From: Longitalea luteola
Lineage (GTDB): Bacteria; Bacteroidota; Bacteroidia; Chitinophagales; Chitinophagaceae
DNA length: 64,000 bases
Reading direction: 5' to 3'
NCBI RefSeq assembly: GCF_017356035.1
Contig: NZ_JAFIQX010000003.1
Span: 186,001-250,000, forward strand
The notes below the pieces were generated by a model. It saw nothing but the letters and a program-made list of their open reading frames with translations. It did no database searches and was not told the DNA's origin. The translations under genes were made by a program, and so were the position numbers. Each line of letters starts with the position of its first letter. Within the stretch, counting starts at the first letter, position 1. Positions 40,502 to 49,584 of this stretch are shown piece after piece.

Positions 40502-43500
40502 TTAAAAATCTACGCCCATGGCAAAATGCAAATAGGGTTTTCCTTTGAAGAAAACGTTCATTTCCCAACCGGCATCCAGGCGAAGGAAATAGCCCAGCAG
40601 GGTGCTGCGGGCACCAAATCCATAACCGCCAACAAAAGGTCCTATACCACCGGCTTTGATCAACACCTGGGCGGGCGGATTGCCATACACCACCTGTGGT
40701 CTTGCCAGTTTATCATAAGTGCCATTCCAGGCGCTGCCGAGGTCAATGAACTGAATGAGCTGGAAGTTGCGGAGGAAGGCATTATTGATCGGTTTATTGA
40801 ACAGGGTAGAGAACACCGGTAACCGGAATTCACTGTTTATGATCACTGCATTGTTGCCATTGGCTACGTTTTGGGGGAAACCACGCATGTTAACTGCCAG
40901 TGACTGGAAGGCATAAGTGGGATCCGTTGGTCTGGGGTTTTCGCTGTATTTGGGGAACATCCAGCCATCTACACCACCCAGGTAATACACGATCTTCTGG
41001 CTGCCCCACGAGAAGTCACCTGCTACGCGGCCGGCCCAAATGAAGTTGCGGTAAATGGGGTAGTAATAACGGCCATCAAAACCGAAATTATAAGTGAACC
41101 GTCCGGGTTTAAGATTGCCCTCAGAAGGTTTGCTGATCTGTCCATTGAGGTCCATATAGATCTTGTACCGCAAACCATTCCAGATATTGGTGGCTTTTTG
41201 AATGGCGTCGTCATGAACGTATTCGAGGCGGGTAACTGCAAAGGTCTGTTTGTTGAGTTCCTGCGTTTTTAATGTAACCGTATCGAATTGGGTACCGCGC
41301 ACCACCACTTTGTCGGTACGGATACCGGCAGATAACCGGATGCTGCGCACCCTGTCGAACGGATATTTCACCACCGCCTGGTACAGGTTGGTATATGACT
41401 TTCCTTCGTATGGTTCTACAGTTCCGTTAAGACCTGTTACATTACCCAGGTCGGTACGGCGATAGTAGATCAATGAATAATCCAGTCTCTTTTTGAGGTA
41501 ATCAACGCGGCCATACCATTCTCCGCCGCCATCGAACAATGACTGGTTCACCGGTACAAAAATGTTGGTTCCCGAACCTCCGCCACCGATGGAGGCGCCG
41601 GTTCCAATGCCACCGATCAGCGGCAGGCGCATGGCGCCGGTAAAGCGAATGTCTTCAAACAGATCGAATATGGAGGCTTTGAGCATGCCGTTGAAAGCAC
41701 CGCCACTTTGCAACACGATCGGTAAACCACCGGTGTAGGGCTGATAGCGGCTGATGAGCACATCATTGTTAAAGCCGCCGGTGAAATTGTCTACTGAGAA
41801 CTTCAGTTTGTAATCGAACCGTTTGGCTTTTTTCAGGATCGATTCATTTTCTTCTTCTTTTGTTTCGGGAACAGTAGGTACTACAGGCACGTTACCGGGT
41901 TGTTGTGGCTGCGCCTGCTGCGCAGTGTCTTTTTTCTCTTTTTCAAAACCTGTTTCAAAAATATCGCTGATCTTCTGGTTATCGGGTTGAGCGTTCGGTT
42001 TGTTGAATTGTATCGCTGCTCCGCTGGCCGCCTGTTCAGCTATGATCGTCTTTCGCCGGTATTCGGTAGGCCGGGGATTGAGATTACGTTTGCGCAGGGT
42101 AGCGTCATCGACTTTTAAGCGGTACAAGAATTTCAGATTTCCCTGTTGCCGAACTTCACTTACCTGGCCCTGGTAACCCGCAATTTTGGTTTCCAGCAGG
42201 GCGCTTTGGTAATTGGTGATCGGGAATACATAGGCCGAATCGTTGGTTACCGAAAACGTGAATACAGAATCCGGTTCGGTTTTACCCCATGCTTTCAGCG
42301 TAGAATCGATCTCCATGGGATCGGGGTTGCGCAAGACCTGGTCACCTACCAGTATCACGGTATCTACGCCTGCACGCACCGTATTGAAAAAGCCGGCAAA
42401 GCGGTTGGAGATCCCGGTTTCATCACTTACAAACGTGAAGTGGTAGGTATTATACTGCATGGGATAGCGCGCATTACCATACTTCATTCTTGTTAGCTGG
42501 GAGATCTGTCTGAATTCACTTTTATTATAAACGTCGGTGAGAAAGATATTAAAGCGTTGGGAAGCCACAGCCGTGTCGCCGCCTTTAGTGGTAGCATCGG
42601 GCCGGTTACTTGAGAAAAGAATACCCGTTTTGTTGGGGAAGGCTACAAAGCTCGCATCCAGGTCGGCATAGGCGTCATTGGTAACCTGCTCGTAGGTGTC
42701 TTTTTCTATATTATAAATGTAAATATCTGACTGGCCATTGCGAACCGCACTTAACAGCAGGGTATTGGAGTTCAGCATAAACTGCATGTCCTGGATCTGT
42801 TCAAAATGGGGTATTACCTGTTTTATTCGTTTGAACCGGGCCACCATGTCATAAACGAACAGATTCACTTTTCCTTCCGACCAGTAAATACAGGCCAGGC
42901 GGGTGCCTTTGCCGTCCCAGGCTAACAAAGGATAATTGGGGTTGATCTCGTTCTCATTGGCCCGCACACCGGTCTTTAACAGCACTTTTCTAACGGTCAT
43001 ATTATCCCACAGAACTACGCGGTACTGGCCTTTAATGAATTCAACAACTGCATAGGTTTGACTGCGCGGCGCCGGGTTTGGGGTAAAATGAAGGAAGTCT
43101 TTATTGTTGGTCACTTCTTCTACAATCGAAACCGTTCCTTTGGGAATATCGCGCCTGCCACGGAGGTCCTTTTCATACATTTCCGATCTTTCCATCATAA
43201 AATCCTTCAGCACTTCCTTAAACTTCTTTTTGCAGATGCGTTGCGAAGCGCTGTTGAGATTGCGGTACACGCGCGACAGGTATAGAAAGTAGGTGACGTT
43301 CTCTTTTTTATATTTTTCAGCCAGGTAATGCCAGAAGGCGTGACCGGCCAGCAGCGGCTTTTCATAGGCCAGCTGGTAGAAGTTCCGGTATTCGCCAGAT
43401 AGCAGGGCCAGCTTCAGTTCGTTGTCATACTCGGGGCTCCATTCTTCTGAAACGTAATCTACATACCCGTCAACCAGCCATTTGGGAAGGTCGAGCAAAG

Positions 43501-44014
43501 CCTGGTTGGTGGCAAACTCTCCCAGGTCGTCGCCAAAGAGGATATTATCAACCAGGATGCGGGCGATGCCCTGGCGTATTTGTTTGCGTAATTTGGAATG
43601 GTCACCATCGAAGTAGATCACCATTTTGTTATTTACCAGCTTGGTAGTGCCGCCGGTTGTTTGCCAGTCGAGGTTCAGCCCGATATTGGATTGCCGTAAT
43701 TCGTCAAAATGATTGTAAATAACAATATTGGCGCGGCGCTGCAGGCCATATTCCACAAACTGTTCAAGGCCGGGCAGTTCGCTTTCAGCAACCTGTGCTA
43801 CATAGTTGGCAATGGTTTGACCATTTTCGTAGAAATATGTATTGAAATTGGTAGTTTGGTAGTATTGCCATTTGAAATTACGGTACTGAACCCGGTTTTT
43901 TCCAAACTCCACAGTATTCACCTGGGCGAATAGTACGGATGGCAGCAACAAGGCAAGTAATAAGGGAAACGAATAAAATACTTTTGTCTTTGGCTGAATC
44001 TGATGAAATTGCAT
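40502..44014 (-). CDS. TolB-like beta-propeller protein with Omp85-type C-terminal barrel
   Basis: 1170 residues: signal peptide (LLLALLLPSVLFAQ), a peptidase-MA-like helical region (LPKWLVDGYVDYVSEEWSP, about 180-200, lacking a clear HExxH), and WD40/TolB-like propeller repeats (about 300-560; IQDMQFMLNSNTLLLSAVRNG, GILFSSNRPDAT). After a low-complexity linker rich in Q, P and E comes a C-terminal beta-barrel of the bacterial surface antigen type (from about 760) ending FAMGVDF. Proteins with this layout are widespread in Bacteroidota. A role in outer-membrane assembly or surface protein handling is plausible but not shown. Confidence 0.8.
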   Translation of the reverse strand: MQFHQIQPKTKVFYSFPLLLALLLPSVLFAQVNTVEFGKNRVQYRNFKWQYYQTTNFNTYFYENGQTIANYVAQVAESELPGLEQFVEYGLQRRANIVIYNHFDELRQSNIGLNLDWQTTGGTTKLVNNKMVIYFDGDHSKLRKQIRQGIARILVDNILFGDDLGEFATNQALLDLPKWLVDGYVDYVSEEWSPEYDNELKLALLSGEYRNFYQLAYEKPLLAGHAFWHYLAEKYKKENVTYFLYLSRVYRNLNSASQRICKKKFKEVLKDFMMERSEMYEKDLRGRRDIPKGTVSIVEEVTNNKDFLHFTPNPAPRSQTYAVVEFIKGQYRVVLWDNMTVRKVLLKTGVRANENEINPNYPLLAWDGKGTRLACIYWSEGKVNLFVYDMVARFKRIKQVIPHFEQIQDMQFMLNSNTLLLSAVRNGQSDIYIYNIEKDTYEQVTNDAYADLDASFVAFPNKTGILFSSNRPDATTKGGDTAVASQRFNIFLTDVYNKSEFRQISQLTRMKYGNARYPMQYNTYHFTFVSDETGISNRFAGFFNTVRAGVDTVILVGDQVLRNPDPMEIDSTLKAWGKTEPDSVFTFSVTNDSAYVFPITNYQSALLETKIAGYQGQVSEVRQQGNLKFLYRLKVDDATLRKRNLNPRPTEYRRKTIIAEQAASGAAIQFNKPNAQPDNQKISDIFETGFEKEKKDTAQQAQPQQPGNVPVVPTVPETKEEENESILKKAKRFDYKLKFSVDNFTGGFNNDVLISRYQPYTGGLPIVLQSGGAFNGMLKASIFDLFEDIRFTGAMRLPLIGGIGTGASIGGGGSGTNIFVPVNQSLFDGGGEWYGRVDYLKKRLDYSLIYYRRTDLGNVTGLNGTVEPYEGKSYTNLYQAVVKYPFDRVRSIRLSAGIRTDKVVVRGTQFDTVTLKTQELNKQTFAVTRLEYVHDDAIQKATNIWNGLRYKIYMDLNGQISKPSEGNLKPGRFTYNFGFDGRYYYPIYRNFIWAGRVAGDFSWGSQKIVYYLGGVDGWMFPKYSENPRPTDPTYAFQSLAVNMRGFPQNVANGNNAVIINSEFRLPVFSTLFNKPINNAFLRNFQLIQFIDLGSAWNGTYDKLARPQVVYGNPPAQVLIKAGGIGPFVGGYGFGARSTLLGYFLRLDAGWEMNVFFKGKPYLHFAMGVDF

Positions 44015-44087
44015 AGCCTGTCTTTAAATGTTTTAAAGTTAAAACAATCCATAATACCGCGAAAATCAATTATAATAAGGTACGAGT

Positions 44088-44729
44088 ATGCTTACAGTGA
44101 CATCTTTTACATTTAGTCCGGTTCAGGAGAATACGTATGTGGTGTATAACGAAACCGGGGAATGCTGCATTATCGACCCGGGGTGCTATTTCGGCAATGA
44201 ACGCAATGAATTAAAAGAATTTATACAAACTTCCGGCCTTACGCCTAAATATTTGTTAAATACCCACTGTCATTTAGACCACGTATTCGGAAACAAATTC
44301 ATCCACGAAACCTGGGGGCTAACCCTTCACCTGCATGAAAAAGAAAAGCCGCTGCTGGAATATGCGCCAACGTTTGCTGTATCGTGGGGGCTGCCCTTCG
44401 ATAATTACAAAGGTGACCTAATCTTTTTACGGGAAGGTGACACCGTAGCGTTGGGTACTGATGCATTACAGGTATTATTTACACCCGGTCATTCGCCCGG
44501 ACATATTGCATTTTATTGTAAGGCGCAGCAGTTTGTGCTTGGAGGCGATGTTTTGTTCCATCAAAGCATCGGCCGTACCGACCTGCCGGGCGGAGATTTT
44601 GAAACCCTCATTGCCAGCATCCGCAACCAGTTATTTGTTTTACCCGACGATACTGTAGTTTACCCCGGCCATGGCCCGCAAACAACGATCGGCTATGAAA
44701 AAAAACATAATCCCTTCCTCAAAAACTAA
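44088..44729 (+). CDS. MBL-fold metallo-hydrolase (glyoxalase II-like)
   Basis: 213 residues with the zinc motif THCHLDHVFG (about 63-72), the later GHSPGHIAFY histidine, GGDVLF and the final YPGHGPQTT. This is the short glyoxalase II-like group; substrate unknown (thioester or persulfide hydrolases are possible). Its stop is 7 bp before the 44737-44970 repeat array, across which it converges with the flippase gene. Confidence 0.9.
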   Translation: MLTVTSFTFSPVQENTYVVYNETGECCIIDPGCYFGNERNELKEFIQTSGLTPKYLLNTHCHLDHVFGNKFIHETWGLTLHLHEKEKPLLEYAPTFAVSWGLPFDNYKGDLIFLREGDTVALGTDALQVLFTPGHSPGHIAFYCKAQQFVLGGDVLFHQSIGRTDLPGGDFETLIASIRNQLFVLPDDTVVYPGHGPQTTIGYEKKHNPFLKN

Positions 44730-44736
44730 AAAAACG

Positions 44737-44970
44737 ATTTCTGATTTTGAGATTTCGCGATTTCGACATTTAATCAATCCCGAATCCTGATTTCTGATTT
44801 CTGATTTTGAGATTTCAGGATTTTATATATCCAGAAATCAGAAATCCCGAAATCTAAAATTATTGCTGATCACTAATTTCTGATTTCCGATTTCTGAATT
44901 CTGATTTCTGATTTTGAGATTTCAGGATTTAATAAATCCCTAAATCAGAAATCTCGAAATCTCGAAATCG
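44737..44970. repeat. 230-bp heptad array TTTCTGA/GAAATCN between convergent genes
   Basis: Runs of TTTCTGA, TTTTGAG, ATTTCAG, GATTTCG-type heptads alternate with their complements (AAATCAG, AAATCCC, GAAATCT), so the array is both tandem and inverted and can fold on itself. It fills everything between the two stop codons and ends at the flippase stop (complement of 44971-44973). Confidence 0.9.
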
Positions 44971-46482
44971 TTATATGATTTTGTAGATCATTTTTCCTAC
45001 ATACGGCAGCCGGCTGAACTCCTTTCGTTCTACCCGCAGGATGAACACGAGATAGCCGAGGGTGAACAGGGTAGCCAGGGTAAAATTCAACCAGGAAGCA
45101 GGCCACCAGCCGGTAATGGCATGATGAACAAAATATAAAATGGCAACTATGACCATGTAGGCGCATAGCTTTTTGGTAGCATAAGGAATGGGATACTTTT
45201 TTTGTCCCCAGAGATAGGAGATCGCCATCATACAGCCGTAACAAAAGAACGTAGCCCAGGCGCAGGCTATATAGCTATACCGGGGAATGAAGGCTGCGTT
45301 AATACCCAGGGTGATCAGGGCGCCAACGAGTGTGATCCAGGCGCCGGCAGATGTTTTTTGCGACAACTTGTACCAGATGCTCAGGTTGTAGTAAATGCCT
45401 AGGAAAATATTTGCAAACAGCAGGATGGGCACTACGGTAAGGCCCTCCCACATTGCTTCATTTTGGATAAAGTGTTTCCATACATCCAGGTAAAGCGCCA
45501 CCACGAGGAACATAAGTGTAACGGTGATCACAAAGAATTTCATTACCCGCGCATAGGTCCTGGGAGCATCGTCCTGGGTGGCCTGTTTAAAGAAAAAAGG
45601 TTCAGCGCCCATGCGAAAAGCCTGGATGAATAAAGAGATGAGGATGGCTAATTTGTAACAGGCGCTGTAGGTACCCACTTCAAAACGGGCGGCCTCCTGG
45701 GTTTGCACCGGCGCCCACCAGCCCAGCATGATACGGTCGAAGGTTTCGTTGATCATGCCCGCGAAATTGGCAATGGCTAATGGCATCGCGTATAACATTA
45801 CCTCCTTCCATACGGGAAAGTCAAACTTCAGGTCGAAGGCAAATAATTCTTTTCTTAATATGATCAGCTGGTAAAATGATTGTATGACATTGGCCAGTAA
45901 AACATATCCTACTCCGAAATCCTTATTGTATATCAGTAACAGGGGGCTATTGGCATTTTGTTCCAGCAGGCGCGGGCATAGCGATAAAAAGAAATAGATG
46001 ATGGCGATATTGATCAGGATACCCGTTACCCGCACCATGGCGAATTTTACGGGCCGGTTTTCCTGCCTGAGTTTGGCAAAGGGCAGGGCTGATAACGCAT
46101 CAAAGGCTATGATCAGTATGCTTAAAGTAATGTATTCGGGGTGGTCGGCTATAGACACCAGGTGGGCAAAAGAATCATTGAACAGGATAAGAACGACCGA
46201 TAGGAAAAGCGTACTGCTAAAGATGGAAATAGAGAGTGTATTGTAAATGTTTTTCGCGTACTCTTCTTTCTGTACATACCTGAAATAGGCAGTATCGAGC
46301 CCGAACAGGAAAATAGTATTTAAAAAGGGGATCGACGCGTATACCAGGCTCATTTCTCCATAGCCGGAGCCAGTGAGTTTATAAGTCAGGTACGGAGTAA
46401 GCAGGTAATTCAGAAAGCGGGCAAAAATACTACTGACCCCATACCACAATGTTTGCCCGGCTAATTTTTTTATACCACTCAA
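44971..46482 (-). CDS. Oligosaccharide flippase (MATE/Wzx superfamily)
   Basis: 503 residues with about 14 transmembrane helices. The N terminus MSGIKKLAGQTLWYGVSSI..NYLLTPYLT is typical of polysaccharide flippases that move lipid-linked sugars across the inner membrane. The start is a TTG at 46482: an in-frame stop is 2-3 codons upstream and the next Met is well inside the first helix. A -7 box is at 46507. No glycosyltransferases are adjacent, so the cargo is unknown. Confidence 0.88.
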   Translation of the reverse strand: MSGIKKLAGQTLWYGVSSIFARFLNYLLTPYLTYKLTGSGYGEMSLVYASIPFLNTIFLFGLDTAYFRYVQKEEYAKNIYNTLSISIFSSTLFLSVVLILFNDSFAHLVSIADHPEYITLSILIIAFDALSALPFAKLRQENRPVKFAMVRVTGILINIAIIYFFLSLCPRLLEQNANSPLLLIYNKDFGVGYVLLANVIQSFYQLIILRKELFAFDLKFDFPVWKEVMLYAMPLAIANFAGMINETFDRIMLGWWAPVQTQEAARFEVGTYSACYKLAILISLFIQAFRMGAEPFFFKQATQDDAPRTYARVMKFFVITVTLMFLVVALYLDVWKHFIQNEAMWEGLTVVPILLFANIFLGIYYNLSIWYKLSQKTSAGAWITLVGALITLGINAAFIPRYSYIACAWATFFCYGCMMAISYLWGQKKYPIPYATKKLCAYMVIVAILYFVHHAITGWWPASWLNFTLATLFTLGYLVFILRVERKEFSRLPYVGKMIYKII

Positions 46483-46506
46483 TGATGATTATTTAAAATT
46501 AATGGT

Positions 46507-46514
46507 CAAAATTA
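46507..46514 (-). promoter_or_regulatory. -7 box of the flippase gene (TAATTTTG on the minus strand)
   Basis: Plus-strand CAAAATTA, an exact reversed TAnnTTTG, 25 bp upstream of the TTG start. Confidence 0.4.
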
Positions 46515-46720
46515 AGGGTTCAGTCATAATATCCTTACAGCGGCAGGCTGTTTATGCCTGATATAGGACAGAAATAACAAAAGGAATCCCTGGCTGAATT
46601 CGGTAATATGTAGGATTGTTGATTATCAGTCATCCAAACCGCGGGATTAGAACCTCATTAAAACCCCGCCACTGCAGGGGTAACTGAATGTGTATAACGA
46701 TTTTATATGGCTACTCTTGC

Positions 46721-46728
46721 TATCTTTG
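46721..46728 (+). promoter_or_regulatory. -7 box TATCTTTG of the coiled-coil exported protein
   Basis: Exact TAnnTTTG match 40 bp upstream of the ATG at 46768. The longer frame starting at 46690 would begin upstream of this promoter, which supports the shorter gene. Confidence 0.5.
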
Positions 46729-46767
46729 CCACCGCATTGTATATTTAAGCTTCAAAATCCGATCACT

Positions 46768-47445
46768 ATGAAAGTGTCATTACCCTTAATGGTCCTTGTG
46801 ACCGTTATCTCCTTGAATTCTCCTGTTTTTTCGCAATCCGGCGAAACCAAAATTGAATATCAGAAAAGCGATAAAATAGCAGCCACCATCGAATTCCCTT
46901 ATTCTTCTGAAGTGGTAGAAGACGCTATCAAAGAATATATGGGAAAAAAGGGCGGTAAAAGCGACCGGGCCAAAAGCTTTGACGTTTATCGTAACGCCCG
47001 CCTCGACGATACCGATCCCGAGATCGTGGATGTATATTTTAAAGTAGACCGCAAGATCTTCAAAGAGCGCGAAACCAGTGTGGTGTACCTGCTCATCGGC
47101 CGTCCCGGCGAAAATGTAGGCGCCCGTACTTCCGACGACCGCTTTAAGGTGAGCGATTCAAAGGAACTGTTGAACAGGATGGCTCCTTATATCGACGCTT
47201 ATAACCTGGATGTGCAAATAAAACACCAGGAAGATGTGGTGAAGAAATCAGAAAAAAAATTACTGAACCTCAAAGACGATCAGTACGATCTTGAAAAGCG
47301 GTTAAAGAACCTGCAGGAGAAAATTGCCCAGAACAAGAATGACCAGTTATTGCAAACCGAAGACCTGAACCGCCAGAAAGAAGCCCTGAATGTTATCCTG
47401 AACAAGAAGGAAGTTAGCCAGGGTGCAAAATTGAGCAAGCAATAA
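46768..47445 (+). CDS. Exported protein with C-terminal coiled coil, unknown
   Basis: 225 residues from the ATG at 46768: signal peptide (MKVSLPLMVLVTVISLNSPV then FSQS), an alpha/beta domain (about 30-140, YQKSDKIAATIEFPYSSEVVEDAI), and a strongly charged heptad coiled coil from about 147 (HQEDVVKKSEKKLLNLKDDQ and on) to the C terminus. It is not a family I can name; periplasmic. The protein ends at the first base of a DNA heptad array. Confidence 0.7.
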   Translation: MKVSLPLMVLVTVISLNSPVFSQSGETKIEYQKSDKIAATIEFPYSSEVVEDAIKEYMGKKGGKSDRAKSFDVYRNARLDDTDPEIVDVYFKVDRKIFKERETSVVYLLIGRPGENVGARTSDDRFKVSDSKELLNRMAPYIDAYNLDVQIKHQEDVVKKSEKKLLNLKDDQYDLEKRLKNLQEKIAQNKNDQLLQTEDLNRQKEALNVILNKKEVSQGAKLSKQ

Positions 47446-47486
47446 AACGCTGAACGTTTAACACAAAACGCTTAACGCTTAATCCG
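47445..47486. repeat. Heptad array AAACGCT/TAACGCT
   Basis: AAACGCT, GAACGTT, TAACACA, AAACGCT, TAACGCT, TAATCCG in phase. The first unit begins with the last base of the upstream gene's TAA stop. Confidence 0.85.
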
Positions 47487-47567
47487 CCAAAGGCGTACAC
47501 GCGCGGAACGCCTGGAAAGCCAACAGGCTTCAGAAAATGTAATTGTAAATCTGTTTAATAGTTTTAG

Positions 47568-47610
47568 CGCGTCCCGTTCCGGCTTAGCCGGGAACGGGAC
47601 GCGTTTTTTT
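47568..47610 (+). terminator. Strong terminator of the coiled-coil protein gene
   Basis: CGCGTCCCGTTCCGG, five-base loop, CCGGGAACGGGACGCG (about 15 bp, one bulge) and TTTTTTT. Confidence 0.9.
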
Positions 47611-47612
47611 GT

Positions 47613-47645
47613 AGGTGTGGCACACTTCCAAAGTGTGCCACACCT
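47613..47645. repeat. Palindrome, copy 2 of the 41-bp element
   Basis: AGGTGTGGCACACTT, three bases, AAGTGTGCCACACCT. Compared with 26303-26343 the T-A stem pair (CATAC..GTATG) is replaced by C-G (CACAC..GTGTG), keeping the pairing. Confidence 0.88.
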
Positions 47646-47654
47646 TGCACTGTA

Positions 47655-47696
47655 TTAGCGTTCTGCGTTTGGCGTTCAGCGTTCCGCATTTAATGC
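47655..47696. repeat. Heptad array TNNGCGT
   Basis: TTAGCGT, TCTGCGT, TTGGCGT, TCAGCGT, TCCGCAT, TTAATGC. The last unit contains the stop codon of the diheme peroxidase gene (complement of 47690-47692). Confidence 0.85.
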
Positions 47697-48733
47697 GGTT
47701 GCGAAAACCTTTTATCGTTGATGAACGTCGAATCGGAAAGTGTTTTAAGGAATTCGAGCAGGTAAAATTTTTCTGCATTGGTGAGCGGGATCCTGTTCCT
47801 TAACAGCGGATCGAGCGTTGGACTGTTCTGGATGCCGCTGCTGTAATGGTCGAGCACGCTGGTGATAGAAGCGAAGCGGCCATCATGCTCATAGGGAAAA
47901 GTAAGCGCCACATTGCGCAGGCTGGGTACTTTGAACTTCAGCGAATCGGCCGGGTTGTTGGTAATAAGCATCCGGCCATAATCATTGAGGAAGGGGTCAA
48001 CCGGCAGCCCGACGTTGCGAAAACTATTGTCGGTAAATAAAGGTTCAGGATGGCAGCTTGCACATTTCGATTGAAAAAGCGTATAACCGGTTTGCTCTGT
48101 GAGTGAGAAATTAGCCGATCCCTGTTTTACTTTATCATATTTTGAACTGGCCGATACCATGGAGCCTACAAACTGCGTAATCGCAAACAGCATCCGCTGG
48201 CTGTTGATAGTAGCATCGCCAAAAGCAGCAGCGAATAACCGGGGATAATGATCGTCCTGCTGCAATTTTTTAATGACATTCTCGATTTCCTCAGCCATTT
48301 CATTGGGAGCAGTGATGGGCGCCAGCGGCTGCACCTCGATATTGGAAATGCCGCCATCCCAATGCATATCTTTCAGCCAGGCCATGTTGAATAAACCCGG
48401 AGCATTGCGCTTGGTAAACTGGTTATTGAAGCCATGGCTCAACGGATGATCGAAGGTGGCGAAAGCGGCGAATTGCTGATGGCAGGAGGCGCAGGGAAAG
48501 TTCCCGTCTTTTGACAGGCGGCCATCATAAAATAGTTTCCTGCCCAGTTGAAACCCTTCCTGCGTCAGGGGATTGCCGGTAAAGGAGTATTGCGGGGCCG
48601 GGAATCCTGCTGGTATTTCCAGGGATAGCGGGTGTGGACCACTGTTACCATCACCTGATTTTTTACAGGCATTTACCAGCAGGCATCCCGATAAAAGCAA
48701 TAAACAAATTCTTATTGTCCATCTAACAGCCAC
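47690..48733 (-). CDS. Diheme cytochrome c peroxidase/MauG family lipoprotein (MbnH-like)
   Basis: 347 residues. Lipoprotein signal with lipobox VNAC, then two CASCH heme-c motifs (about 81 and 223), the LGRKLFYDGRLSKDG start of the family and KFKVPSLRNVALTFPYEHDG. Starts with GTG at 48733, 25 bp after the upstream gene; no ATG fits. Its partner is a MbnP-like protein, so this is likely an MbnH-type enzyme. Those modify a tryptophan of MbnP, according to work on the methanobactin-linked pair. The stop is supplied by a heptad array. Confidence 0.82.
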   Translation of the reverse strand: MAVRWTIRICLLLLSGCLLVNACKKSGDGNSGPHPLSLEIPAGFPAPQYSFTGNPLTQEGFQLGRKLFYDGRLSKDGNFPCASCHQQFAAFATFDHPLSHGFNNQFTKRNAPGLFNMAWLKDMHWDGGISNIEVQPLAPITAPNEMAEEIENVIKKLQQDDHYPRLFAAAFGDATINSQRMLFAITQFVGSMVSASSKYDKVKQGSANFSLTEQTGYTLFQSKCASCHPEPLFTDNSFRNVGLPVDPFLNDYGRMLITNNPADSLKFKVPSLRNVALTFPYEHDGRFASITSVLDHYSSGIQNSPTLDPLLRNRIPLTNAEKFYLLEFLKTLSDSTFINDKRFSQPH

Positions 48734-48757
48734 GGTTCATTCTTCATTAAAGATCGA

Positions 48758-49567
48758 TTACTGTCCATTATAAACAGAATCCACGGTAAACATTTTTGAA
48801 TAATTTTCAGCCACCTGCCTGGCCAGTTCGCCGGGCCCATTAACTACCGGTGTCTGGGAAATTTTTATATCCCACGGGTTGTAAAACCAGTCGTTGGCAT
48901 CACAGGTAATGAACATCTGGCTTTCTCCACCAGGTTTCAGATCGAGGTTTTGACCATAGGGAAATAATAATGGGATCTCCCGAATGACACTTTCCGCTGC
49001 AGTGAAACCGCCGATATGATACTCAAATTTACCACCTTGCGGCGATCTTGGCGAAGTTCCTTCCAGTTTCGCCATAATATATCCGGTGGTCGTGTTCCAG
49101 AACATGCCCCTGGCGGGATCCAGGGCGTCGATCTGTGCGCCGGCATTTACATTATCGGCGCTATCTACACCTATGGTAAATTTAATGCGGTTGTATACAT
49201 AGGGCTGAATAGCTATTTTGATTTCTGTAGAAGCTGAATCTGAAAAATCAACCAGGTAATACTTGTCATTTGCCAGTTCAAAGGTCTTACCTGAGTCGGT
49301 ATTGATCATTTGGAAATTGTGAATGTAAAATTTGAAAGCGGTAGGCGTGAATGGCTCTTTAAAGTTGTTGGTATATGTTTGACCCAGTACCAGTGGAACT
49401 GAATCATAAAGGACCACGGGTTTAAATTTCAGAATAAGGTTGTGTTCCTTTTGCGGTTCTGCGTCGAAGTGTAATTCCTTTTGGCAGGATATCACTGCTG
49501 TCACTAACAGCAAGGCAATACATAATTTGCAAAAATTAACACGGTGCAGTTGTTGAGTCAGTTTCAT
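48758..49567 (-). CDS. MbnP-like copper-associated lipoprotein
   Basis: 269 residues: signal with lipobox VISC, then an MbnP-type beta sandwich (LILKFKPVVLYDSVPLVLGQ, FTPTAFKFYIHNFQM, KFTIGVDSADN, LDPARGMFWNTTTGYIMAKLEG, GGFTAAESVIREI). In many relatives GMxW is followed by W two residues on (WTW); here it reads WNT, so only one Trp remains at this spot. Pairs with the diheme protein 25 bp downstream. Role: probably metal (copper) binding after Trp modification; inferred from the family. Confidence 0.8.
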   Translation of the reverse strand: MKLTQQLHRVNFCKLCIALLLVTAVISCQKELHFDAEPQKEHNLILKFKPVVLYDSVPLVLGQTYTNNFKEPFTPTAFKFYIHNFQMINTDSGKTFELANDKYYLVDFSDSASTEIKIAIQPYVYNRIKFTIGVDSADNVNAGAQIDALDPARGMFWNTTTGYIMAKLEGTSPRSPQGGKFEYHIGGFTAAESVIREIPLLFPYGQNLDLKPGGESQMFITCDANDWFYNPWDIKISQTPVVNGPGELARQVAENYSKMFTVDSVYNGQ

Positions 49568-49584
49568 AGCATTCGGTGTTACGC

